From: Amanita rubescens
Lineage: Eukaryota; Basidiomycota; Agaricomycetes; Agaricales; Amanitaceae
Length of the DNA: 64,000 nucleotides
Assembly: GCA_015039365.1 (NCBI GenBank)
Contig: WION01000084.1
Location: 1 to 64,000, forward strand
Direction of reading: 5' to 3'
Shown here: in pieces, positions 1-10,700 of the stretch
Layout: each line of letters begins with the position of its first letter
Position numbering within the stretch: position 1 is the first letter of the stretch
Notes under the pieces: generated by a model
Databases searched by the model: none
The model's input: only the letters and a program-made list of their open reading frames with translations
What the model was told of the DNA's origin: nothing
Made by a program: the position numbers and the translations under genes

Positions 1-3000
1 ACTATTTGTGATCATCAGGGGGTGAGCTGCTTGAGATCATGTTCTATCATGCACTTATATCATACCACATCTGACACTGCATATAGAAAGTGGGTGACCT
101 TGGTGTTTCCATTAATAACTGGCTTGATCCAGCAAGAACAGCAAGTTAGTGGCATTCTTTTTTTCTGGTAGTTTTATCAAATGTTATTCCATGAACAACC
201 TCAGGGGGCAAGTGATATGGATTTTTCTCATCATGCTCAACCAGTCTTACTACACAATAACAGGCAGTAAGTTGGGCATGCAATTTCATTCATTCTTGGG
301 TGTTTAATCAGACCTCATATCACATTAGGATGTTAGTAACACTTCTTCTGCAAGATGCTTCATCATGTCTAATGCTGAAACCAACAGAAAGTCTGTGATG
401 CTGCATTTTTTTTGCCAAATTAATTCATCACAACTTATGCCATGACTAATAGGAAGTAAGTGACTGTGGTTACTCTGCTATTGGGCAAACTCCTCATTCA
501 GTGATGTCAATCAGATAGTCAGTGACACTTGCATTCTTTTCTAAAAGGAAGTGTCATTACTCATCTCAATTCTCAATAGCAAGTGAGTTGCAACTTTTTC
601 TGGATGGAAGCCTTATGGCATTTTTTCTATGACAATAGAGAGTGAGCAAGAACATTTTAAAGGCATTATCATTTCATCATATCCCATGACCAACAGCAAG
701 TGAGTTTATATCAGTTTAAAAGGTATCTTATTACATACTTTACCATGACAGCGAGTGAGTGATGTTGCACATTGTTGGTATGACCATCTCAGCATACTAT
801 AACAAACAGCAAGTGAGTGATATATGTTGCACATCTTTCTGAAAGAAACATACTCACACTTTCTCCTAAAACAGGATGTGAGTAATTAATTTCACATTTT
901 TATGAAAGGTTATCTTAGTCCAACTGTTTACAGGGAGTGGGTGATATTATACATTTTTCTCAATGGCAATCTCATCACATATTTTTGACAACCAACAGAA
1001 AGTAAGTAACCAGCTAGATATACAGCAATCTCATCACATACATATGATGAACAGTCAGTAAGTGACATAGAACATTTTTGAAAGGGGATTTATCATGTCA
1101 TCAATTTCAGGATGTAAGTGACACTACAGATTGATATTACACTCCTTTTCTTATACATAAGGCACAGGGAGTGAGCCTTAACATTGTAGTATTTTGCACA
1201 GTAATCATGGATTCTTTCTGACCAACAGGTTGTGAGTAATATTTCACCTTGTTGTGAAAGACATTCTCATCACATCCATTCCTGTGACCAACAAGTTTGT
1301 GAGCAATATCCACATATTTCTGCAAGGCAGCCTCATCACACCTACTCTCATAACCAACAGCAAGTGAGTGGGATGCATTCTTTCTCTGAAACATCTTTTT
1401 TCCTCATTACCAACAGGCTGTGAGTAATATTGTACATTTTCTGAAATGCAGCCTCATTTTCTATGACTAAAAGTTTGTGCGTATTATTGCACATTTTTCT
1501 GGGAAGGGATCTCATCACATGTTTTTTAATGACCAACAGAAGGTGAGAACCATTGCACACTTTTTAAAAATGCAGTCCCATCCATCATTTCCATGACCAT
1601 AGGAAGTGAGTAATGTTGTGTGTTTTTTCTGGAGGGAAATTTAATCATGTACATATGCTTTTACTATCAACAGGGAGTAAGTGTCATTGCACACTTTTAT
1701 AAGAGGCAATTAATAATCTACTGCATATGGCCAACAGTTTGTGAGTGACACTATCATATTTCTGAAAGGTGTTCTCATTATTATCCCTATTGCCAACAGA
1801 GAGTGAGGAACATTGCATGCTGTCCTGAAGGCAATCTGACCACACCTTTTCCCATGACAAATAGTTTGTAAGTTATACAGCCCATTTTCTGAAATCCACT
1901 CTCAATAAATGGTTTTTTTTTCAATGAACAACAGGGAGTGAGTACACAGGATCTTTTCTGAAAGGCAGTTTCAACTCATCTTCCATGACATCCAGCAAGT
2001 GAGTGGTATTCCAATTCTTTAGAAAAGCAGTTTCATCATATCCTTTCTATGACCATCAGAGAGTGAGTGTCATTAAATACATTCCTGAAATGCAGTCTCT
2101 TCACCTTTTTTATGGCCAACAGAGAGTGAGTAACATCACACCTTTTGTGGAAGAAATTCTTACCTATGACCCACAGGGTGTGAGTGATGCTGCATATTTT
2201 ATAAAACTGATCTCACCACTGCTCTTCCTATGGCTACCAGCAAGTGAGTGACATACTTGAAGCATTTTCTGGAAAGAGAGCTCATCTTTTCCTATGATAA
2301 ACAGCTTGTGAGTGATATAGAATATTTGTTCTGGAAGGCACCATCACATATCCTCATGACTACCAGGGTGTAAGTGACATATTAGATGTGTCTGAGCAGC
2401 AGTCTCACATTATCTACTATTCCTGTGAATAATAGGTGGTGAGTGATACCAACATTCTCAAATGCAATTTTGTACATTTTTATGCCATATAGGGGGTGAG
2501 TAACATTACACATCATTTTGCATGACAAGCCTCATTTCAGTGGTTCTTAACAGTTTGTGAGTGACCAAGCACCCCTTCTGACATGCATTCTTACCACATC
2601 TTTACCTCTCATCAATAGTCAGTGAGTGACAGACATTTTTCTGAAAAGCAGTCTTATTGTATCTTTCTGTGATTAACAGCAAGTTGAGTGACATGATATT
2701 TGAAAGCAAAATTTGGGACATCTCACCTATGGCAAACAGTTTGTGAGCAACATTATACATTCTCCTTACAGGTGATGTGACCTCATTTCTTTCACAACTA
2801 ACAGCAAGTGAGTGACATCACATATTTCTGAAATGCATCTGCATCTAATTTTTCCCTATGAATGTAAGCATGTATGTGAAACAGTGAAATTGACCACTTT
2901 CTAAAAGGCAACTCATTGCACCTTTTTCCTACCACCTACAGTTTGTGAGTTCCATATGGCACAGTGGTTTGAAAAGGCAGTCCTATCATACCTTTTCCTA

Positions 3001-3812
3001 TAACCAATAGGCAGTGAGTGTGAATTCCTCCACAAGGCAATCTCACCATGCCTTGGCCAATCATCAACAGGATGTGAGTAATATTGCACTTTCTTTTTTA
3101 ACATGCCACCCCTTATGACATCTCAATTTGTGAAATTTCTGTTTACAAAACAGCATGTGAGAACATATCCTTATCCTTTCTGTTGCCAGAAGTTACTGTC
3201 ATCCACAGATTGTGAGTCATCATTTCCATCTGCTGACATGATCTGTTTGATACACATACTTTCCTTGCATACAGGTGAGTGACAACAGTACTGGGGTTAT
3301 TAATCCTAATACTAATCCACATATTAGTGTGTAGGTTCAGGGCCACATTGGATTTTGCACTGGCATTCTTATAATTAGCATGAACTTTCCTCAATCCTTG
3401 GAGACCAACCTGTCAAAAAATTTACAGTAACTGTATGTGTTTCCTTTATTCATTTGAAAAGAGACTGAATAGCATTGCACAATAAGCCTATTGCCTGCCG
3501 GATCTTAGTTGGTAAATCATTCCATTTTGTTGCCTCCATTTTGCATGATATCATGTTCCCAGCACTTGTTATCATCTCTAAGCTATCATTTTGGATCCAT
3601 AAGCCATTTTTACACTCAATCCAGGAGGCTTTGGATCAATGCAAGAGAAAAGACATTTTGCAAAAACTGAAGACTGACATTACTCCTGCCTCTATGCCCT
3701 TGGATCATGCAGACTTGGTTGCATTCCTTTATAAGCAGATTAATGATCTTAATGGTATGTACATCATTCAGTATTATACAGTCCATGCTTATGTGTATCT
3801 ATTGCAGGATGA
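1..3812 (+). CDS. G-domain protein paralog 1, C-terminal part, 54 one-codon exons (5' end outside window)
   Basis: This is the plus-strand paralog of the gene at 4753-11586. Its GTPase domain would lie left of the window. What is seen is the post-G-domain region: 53 one-codon exons between 19 and 3330, then a 54-nt exon at 3379-3432 (HELSSILGDQPVKKFTVT), one more one-codon exon TTG at 3509-3511, a 172-nt exon at 3583-3754 (starts LSFWIHKPF, ends INDLN) and a last exon at 3808 with stop TGA 3810-3812. All junctions are GT-AG or GC-AG and the frame stays open. The minus paralog has the same exon lengths (54, 3, 172 nt) at the same places. Family members are P-loop GTPases of unknown cellular role. 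Function of the C-terminal part is not known to me. Confidence 0.85.
19..3330 (+). repeat. Array of 53 one-codon exons separated by mutually similar ~60-nt introns (plus copy)
   Basis: Each unit reads acceptor AG, exactly three bases, then a donor (mostly GTGAGT). First bases of the codons are 19, 87, 142, 205, 264, 329, 388, 453, 515, 580, 639, 697, 752, 810, 875, 934, 999, 1055, 1111, 1168, 1229, 1296, 1361, 1417, 1474, 1540, 1603, 1674, 1738, 1800, 1865, 1935, 1996, 2060, 2123, 2177, 2241, 2305, 2367, 2436, 2493, 2554, 2619, 2680, 2740, 2805, 2869, 2942, 3011, 3071, 3154, 3209 and 3328. None is a stop. Spliced in phase 0 they read GKQGADKEIQRQRQ, then DGKSDGVFQAFKEGFRFG, then QRRGQLGVGFS, then QFQHFADHIC. 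The introns share a loose body: GTGAGTGACATT at the start, TTTTTCTGAAAGGCA in the middle, CCTATGACCAACAG at the end. Confidence 0.9.
3266..3280 (+). other. Zero-length exon / candidate recursive splice site (plus copy)
   Basis: Between the one-codon exon ATT (3209) and TGT (3328) lies CATACAG immediately followed by GTGAGT, an acceptor fused to a donor at 3274/3275 with no exon between. The minus paralog has the same arrangement at the same place (5282/5281). It adds no coding sequence, so it could be a ratchet point of recursive splicing that removes a ~115-nt intron in two steps, or the relic of a lost one-codon exon. Confidence 0.6.
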
Positions 3813-4752
3813 ATAATATGATCATCTCTGGGTGCTCTATTGGCCAGAAATATGCCTAACCATTGAGCCTACATTTATTTTCACAGATACATGTGTCTCC
3901 TTATACACCTTTTTGTACCATCATTTTCTATATTCCCTTTCCCAACAATTCTGTTATGATGTACAATACCAAATACTGATAACTGGCTTGCAATGGCATA
4001 TATGTAGTTTGTGGCCAAGGCATGAGGGATGCAGCTGGATGCTCTACCTGCAATGGATTTTAAGGAATAAGTCAAAGCAGTTAAGAATGGGTTTGAATTT
4101 CCAGGCTTATCAAAACCACACAACCACCCAATGTACTGAGTGTTATGATAATAGAAAACACTACCTACCCAGTTTCAGAATTTTCTATGACCAGGAAAGA
4201 CAATGTTGGTTCAAATACTGTCTAGAGCTTGAATACACTCCAGACAAAAACCTCCAAGAACCTCCAGCAGTAGATATGTAACAGGAAGATCAAAAAATCT
4301 CCCACACACAAGCACTCAACTTGCTCCAAAAGCAGCTGAAACTATCATTCATAAAAGAACTTCCCAAGCACCAGGAAGTGAATTAAAGACTAACTAAATC
4401 TAACTGACAAAGAGCCCAATGAGCAGTTCAAAAAGTTCCATTGACCTCCAAGTTCCAACCTCCAGAAGGAGAATCTGTTGCAGAATTCAGCCCTTTATGT
4501 GGTAGTATTCCTAACCTTGCCTACCTACCCATTGGAGAACCTGTACTCCAAACATCCATGCTACTAGACATGCTACTAGAGACATTGAGGACCATCTAGC
4601 TGTACATTTTTTTTGTAGCAAAAACATTGAAAATTTGTGTATAATGAAAGGAAGGCATAGGAGAGGAGATACATGTATCTTTAAAAATAACTGTAAGTTT
4701 TAATGGTGGTATGGTGTTGCCAGATGGTACCTAAAGGTTATTTATGTATACT
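3813..4752. other. Intergenic region between the two convergent G-domain genes; no supported gene
   Basis: About 940 bp separate the stop codons of the tail-to-tail paralogs. A 149-codon open frame on plus (3832-4281) and an 80-codon frame on minus (3881-4123) show no recognisable domain and no matching copy elsewhere in the window. I take both as chance frames or remnants. The rest, 4282-4752, is AT-rich and holds nothing I can name. Confidence 0.5.
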
Positions 4753-7700
4753 TCATCCCACTATAAATACACATAGGCATTGCTTAATATTATATCAGAT
4801 GGAGTACATACCAGTGATGTCATTAATGTGTTTGTACAGGAATGCAACCAAATTTTCATGACCAGAGGGCATGGAGGCACGAGTAATGCCAGTCTTAATA
4901 TTCTTCAAATAGTCTTTTGTCTTGAATTGATCAAAAGCTTCCACAAGTGATTGTAAAAATGGTTTATGGATCCAAAATGATAGCTTTATAATGATGATAA
5001 TTGCTTTAACAGTGTTAGCATAAGTGTAAAAATGAGATGGATTGATGTACAAACTAAGACCTGGCATGCTATAAGCTTATTGCAGTCATGTCAGTTGCTT
5101 TTTAAAAAGAACAAAGGAGATACATACACTTATTGAATATCTCTTGGATGGTTCAACTCCAAGCAAAGAGAAAAGTTCATGCTAACCATAAGACATGGTG
5201 GGACATCTAGTGTAACATTGAACCTACACACTACCATGTAGAATGTTATCATATTGATACCCCCATAGTGTCACCACTCACCTGTAAAGCATGGAAAGCC
5301 ACACAGGTCAGACACCCAATGTCAAGAGGTGAGCTGAACTAATGGCTCACAATCTATGAATGATACCATCTCTGGGAAATAGAAAGGGTAAGGTATAAGG
5401 TATGTCCTTACATCCTGTCCAGTGTATACAAAGGTAATATTTCAAAGGTGCATAAACTGAAACATGATGAGATGGGATGTGAAAATGTGCTCACCTTCTG
5501 TTGATCACAAGGAAAGATGTGATGAGATTCCCTTTCAGAAACAATGTAGCACATGATCACTCACTGCCTGTCAGTCACAAGAAAGAGCATGATGAGACTG
5601 CCTTTTGTAACTGTTATTTGTTACTCACTTGCTGATGGTCATGGGAAAAGCTTCAATAAGTTTTTCTTCCATATAACTTCACATACTTGCTATTGGCCAT
5701 GAGACAAAATGAGATAAAAATATGTGAATCTGCTCACTTCCTGTTTGTTATGGGAAGCAGTTTTTATTGCTTCCAGGAAAATGTGCAATGCCACTTACAA
5801 ACTGCCATAGGGAAATATGTCATAAAATTGCCTTCCAAAAAATCATGTGATGTCACCCAACTTGCTGTTGATCACAGAAAATATGTTGCCTTTCAAAGAT
5901 TGTATAATGTCACTCACTGTCTGTTTGTCACAGGAAAGAAAAGGTGTGGTGAGACTGTTTCCAAAAATTGTAGAATATTACTCACAGACTGTTGGTCACC
6001 AGAACAGATGAAAAGTGAGACTACCATTCATAATACTTTCTGTCACATCACTCACTTGCTATTGGTCACAGAAAAACATTGGATGATTTCCTTTGAGAAA
6101 TTCAAAGTCACTCACTAGCTATTGGTTACAGGGAAAGATGGGATGAGACTTCTCTTTCAACAATGTGAAGCATTACTCACACCCTGGTGGTCACAAGAAG
6201 AGATGTGTGATGATGCTGCCTTCCAGACAAATGTAGAATGTCACTCACAAGCTGTTGGTTACAGCAAGGATGAAACTGCTTGTCAGAAAACATTTTTATG
6301 GTACTCACCTCCTGGTGGATATGGGAAAAGCTATGGTGAAATCTTTTTTAATAAAATGTGCAGTATCACTCACAACCTGCAGGTCATAGAAAGGATGTCA
6401 CAGTGATATTCCTTTCAGAAAATATGCAACATCACTTACTCGCTGTTGATTGCAGGAAAGTGGTGATGAGATTGTATTTCTAAAAATGGGTAATGCTACA
6501 TACTCGCTGTTTGTCATTAAATTAACAAAATGTAATGAAATCACTTGTTCAAAAAATGTGCCATTTCACCCACTTTCTGTAGGTCATAATTGAGACTGCC
6601 TTGCAGAGAACCTCTACAGTGCACTTACTCCCTGTTAGACATAAAAGAAAAATATTATTTGATAAATCCTTCAGAAAAATGGGTAATGTCCACTCACAAA
6701 CTGTGGAGGTTGGCATAGGATAAGATTTCAGTGCAGCACAGTGTTACTCACTCTCTGTTGATCATAAGAAAAACATAGTCTGAGCATGTTTAGGAAAGTT
6801 AATAATATGACTCACAAACTGTTCATCATGAATAAGGTACAATAAATTTCTCTTCAGAAAATGTGCCATGATACAGTCACTCACCCCCTGTTAGAAAAAC
6901 ATTATAAAATGGCCTTTCAGAAAATATGTGAATTTTTACTCACTTCCTGTTGGTTATGAAGGAAGAAAGAATGCACAGCATTTCAGAAAAATGACCAATG
7001 TCACTCACACCCTGTTGATCATATGGAAGCATGTGATGATACTGTCCTTCATAACACAAAAGTGCATATCACCCACAAACTGTTGGTAATAAGGAGAGAT
7101 CTGATGTGACTTTGAAGGAAATGTTCAGTGCAGTGTGACTTACTGCCTGTTGGTCATGGAAAAAATGATGTGGGCTGTTTCCAGAACAAACTGCAAATAT
7201 TGCATACTCGCTGTTGGTCATAAAAAGTGATGAGACTGCCCTGAAAGAAATTCAAGGTTTCTCACAATCTGTTGAAAAAAGATGTGAAGATGCTTGACAG
7301 AAGATTGTAAAGTGGCACTGACAACCTATGTGGTAATATGAAATAATTCCATAAGATTCATTTTCAGTGCTTGAATGTGGCTCACTCCCTGTAGGTCATA
7401 GGAAATAATGTCATGACATAAATTTGCTGTGCCACTCACATCCTGTTGATCATATGAAAAGATTTAATAACACTGTTTTTTGGGAAAGTGACCTATTTGA
7501 CTCACCGACTATTTATCACAAGAGAAGATGTAATGAGATTGGTTGCCTTTTACTAATCTGCATTGTCACTTACTTTCTGTTGGCATAGGAAAAGATGAGA
7601 TTACATTTTGGAAAAATTGGAAAATTTACTCACTCCCTGATCATCACAGAAAGATTTGATTGAATTGCATTCCAGAATGTAGTGCAATATTGCTCACATC

Positions 7701-10700
7701 CTTTTTACCATTGGGAGAGTTGTGAGATTTCCATCCCAAAAATGTTTAATATTGCTTACTTGCTGTTTGACATGACAAAATATGTGCTAAGTGAACCTTT
7801 CAAAAAAATATGCAAATCACTCACTCTCTGTTGGTAATATGAAAAGAGTCAAAAACATGCTAGCAAAGTCACTCACTTGCTGTTGACCATGGGAATCAAT
7901 GCAATGACATTCCCTTTAACATGTTCTCATGTTCTCACTCACTCGCTGATGGTGGTAGTAAAAAGCTCATGAGCCTTCCTATCAGGAGAGAAAATACTAT
8001 ATTGCTCACTTGCTATTGGGAAAAGATGAGGGGACATTTGTCAGAAAGGAATGAAATGTACTGACTCGCTGATTGTCACCACTGTGTCATGAATTTGCCC
8101 ATGAGAAGGCCAGCCAGAGTCGCTCACTTCCTGCAGATGGCATGAAAATTGTGAGTTGGCTCCTTCACAGAAAATGCAGGTCCCTAACCTTCTGTTGGTC
8201 CCAGCATTGTACATATGTATATGATGAAACCAGGCTTCAGAAACATTACTCACATTCTGTTGATTGTAGCAATGAGATCTGATCAGGCATCCTGCAATTC
8301 CATGCTGTCACTTACTGCCTGTTGTTGTATGGTAAGACTGGTTGAGTAACATCAGAGTCACAGAAAGAAATGTGTTACTGGCCTTCTGTAGTACATGGAA
8401 TGTAATTTGATGAAACTGCCTTCCAGGTAGAAGTAGAATAGCATCTAAGCTTGAATTTGAGCATATACCCATGTCAATTGAGTCAGTAGTCCATGAGATA
8501 TAAAATGTTTTGTGAGGCAATGTCATTGGAACGGTTTTGTGGCCGACATGGTGGGATGACAAAACCGGTATCTAGCAATTATATGACAGTGGTGAAAGTC
8601 ATGCTACAATGTTGAATAACCTTAATATGTCTCAGATAAGTGCTTGGAATGCTTACATTGCATCAATGTACCCTCCCAGGTGACCAACTGCCTCCTCTCA
8701 CACCCCTGGCTATTCTTGCTATGAAGTCTCAACCATGAGTGGCTACAACATCCATATTGTATCCAATCTGCATTTAATTCACTTATTCTTCCTCCCAGTG
8801 ACCACTGGAGGTGGGCCAAAGCAGCTGATGGGCCAAATTGCCCAGTATCCCAGTTACCTCTTTGCCTCAAGGAGGGTGGTGTCAGGTGTAGAAGTGACTA
8901 GGGCACTTCAAACTATCATGAATGGGTACCTCTCCACAGATGCAACAATGTGGAATGTAAGGAGGACAGAGATAAAGGCTGTGGTGGTGTCTAAGAAGCC
9001 ATTACTCACTGCAAAGCATACAGTGGAATGCCTAGCTGTGATTAGCACATAAGGATTGGACAATTGAGGGCTGGAACAGGGTCATTTAGTGATATATGAC
9101 CAAAATCAATTGTCTAGAGTCAACTGAGGGGATATGAGCCTGGATGGGGGGAAGGGAGGAGCTGAGTGACAGGTGGGTATGGGGGATGTCAAAGTTCACA
9201 GGTGAATCAACAATTCTATGAGGACATATGATATAGGAGGGACCCATACTTGCTTACAGGATGGATGGGGGGAGGGATAGGCAACTTTATATCACCATTC
9301 TGAAGGATAGCCTTGAAGCCAGCTTTGATTACTAAGGCAGGAATTTTGAAGTCAGCAGGACAGTGATCAAAAACACACTTGTGAGAGGTCAAGAGCTGGT
9401 CTAGTAAACACAGGAATGCAGAAGGAGTGTTTCTACTAACCTTCTTGTTGGCAGCATTGTACATATGTATATGAAACCAGGCTTCAGAAACATTACTCAC
9501 ATTCTGTTGATTTGTAGCAATGAGATCTGATCAGGATCCTGCAATTCCATGCTGTCACTTACTGCCTGTTGTGTATGGTAAGACTGGTTGAGTAACATCA
9601 GAGTCACAGAAAGAAATGTGTTACTGGCTTCTGTAGTACATGGAATGTAATTTGATGAAACTGCCTTCCAGGTAGAAGTATTATGTCACTAACTCTCTGT
9701 TGTTTGTTGGATCAGGCCTGATATGTGAAGGAAACATCAGTGTCACCCACTTTCTGTAAACAAATCAGGTCAATGTGCTACTTTAGTGCATGACAGAAAA
9801 CTATTGAGCCACTCACTCCCTGGTGATTATAAAATAGTACATGACAAGATTTCTTAAAAGTATAGAATTACTCACTTGCTTTTATCATACACAAGATGCT
9901 ACTTTGGATGGTTTTGCAGAAACTGAGCAATATCACTCACTTCCTGTTGATCATGACAAGACTGTTGAGGACCAAAGTGAAGTATTGCCACTCACAAACT
10001 TTTTGTGATGAGGCAGGGAATCAAAGTCCATGCTGGTTCAATTCTACTTACCCACTATTTTCTATATCATCAGATCCTGCCACAAAGAATTTAACAATAT
10101 GTAACTCACATGTATTTCATCTAATTCTTGAACAGACATCTAAAGCATGACTAATTCAGCTGGAATGCAAAAAAATTAGAGTGTTACTGTTTACTTCCTG
10201 TTGTATATGTTGTGCAAGTATTCACTGTCCTAGGTGGAAGATACCTACATGCCTGTCCACCTTTTCCAATTCACCACTTTGCATACTAAATATTTGACAA
10301 AATGTACTTACCCAGAAATGTGGAAACTTAAGAGATACACAAATAACCACATTGTCCCAGGTATCTTTATTGGCCAAGACATGTCTGAACAATGTCAATG
10401 TTTCAACATGTTATATTTGAAATGCCCTCACCGAAGTGCTGATTTAGCACAGAGATCAAGGTTGTTCATCTGTGTTGTGATGAATAGCTCATGCAGGTTA
10501 ATATCATCAATTGCATCAGCAGTCTGCTGAGTTAGTTCAGGACAATTCTTCTCTGGCAAATCCATGTCTATCAAATCACATAGTTTCCATTTTGAAGAAG
10601 GAGTATTTGTTATACTAACCTCCTAATCTGACATATGCCTTAGGTGGATATTTAACATCCAAGACTTTAGGAAGATAAACTGCTTGAAAAGTGCTCTCAG

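Larger units (their letters stand above)
5228..10197 (-). repeat. Array of one-codon exons separated by similar introns (minus copy)
   Basis: On the minus strand, first bases of the codons run: GAA 10197; TGG 10054, TTT 9998, GAA 9943, CAA 9878; then the 53 matched to the plus copy at 9819, 9753, 9696, 8385, 8318, 8256, 8191, 8130, 8068, 8012, 7945, 7879, 7827, 7762, 7700, 7636, 7576, 7508, 7442, 7388, 7325, 7268, 7210, 7146, 7079, 7011, 6946, 6887, 6818, 6754, 6700, 6631, 6576, 6506, 6442, 6376, 6311, 6251, 6183, 6118, 6058, 5988, 5920, 5864, 5801, 5740, 5689, 5631, 5567, 5497, 5414, 5353, 5230. They spell GKRKANKERQRQRQ, DGKSDGVIRAFGEGFRFG, KRRVELGLQST, QFEQQAKDIC. Introns share the body of those in the plus array. 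One intron (between 9694 and 8385) is about 1.3 kb because of the insertion described separately. Confidence 0.9.

Noticed and set aside
19..3330. Reading the one-codon exons in phase 1, which is also open over the plus array
   Set aside because: Phase 1 runs into a stop in the 54-nt exon, and it is not the phase in which the two arrays and the flanking exons agree.
3832..4281. 149-codon plus-strand frame between the convergent genes
   Set aside because: No domain, no splice context, and no counterpart next to other copies; likely chance.
1..10200. Regularly spaced ~60-bp repeats resembling a CRISPR or minisatellite array
   Set aside because: Spacing varies, the repeated part has GT...AG intron form, and the 3-nt intervals encode a conserved peptide in both copies. 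A eukaryotic intron array fits; CRISPR does not.
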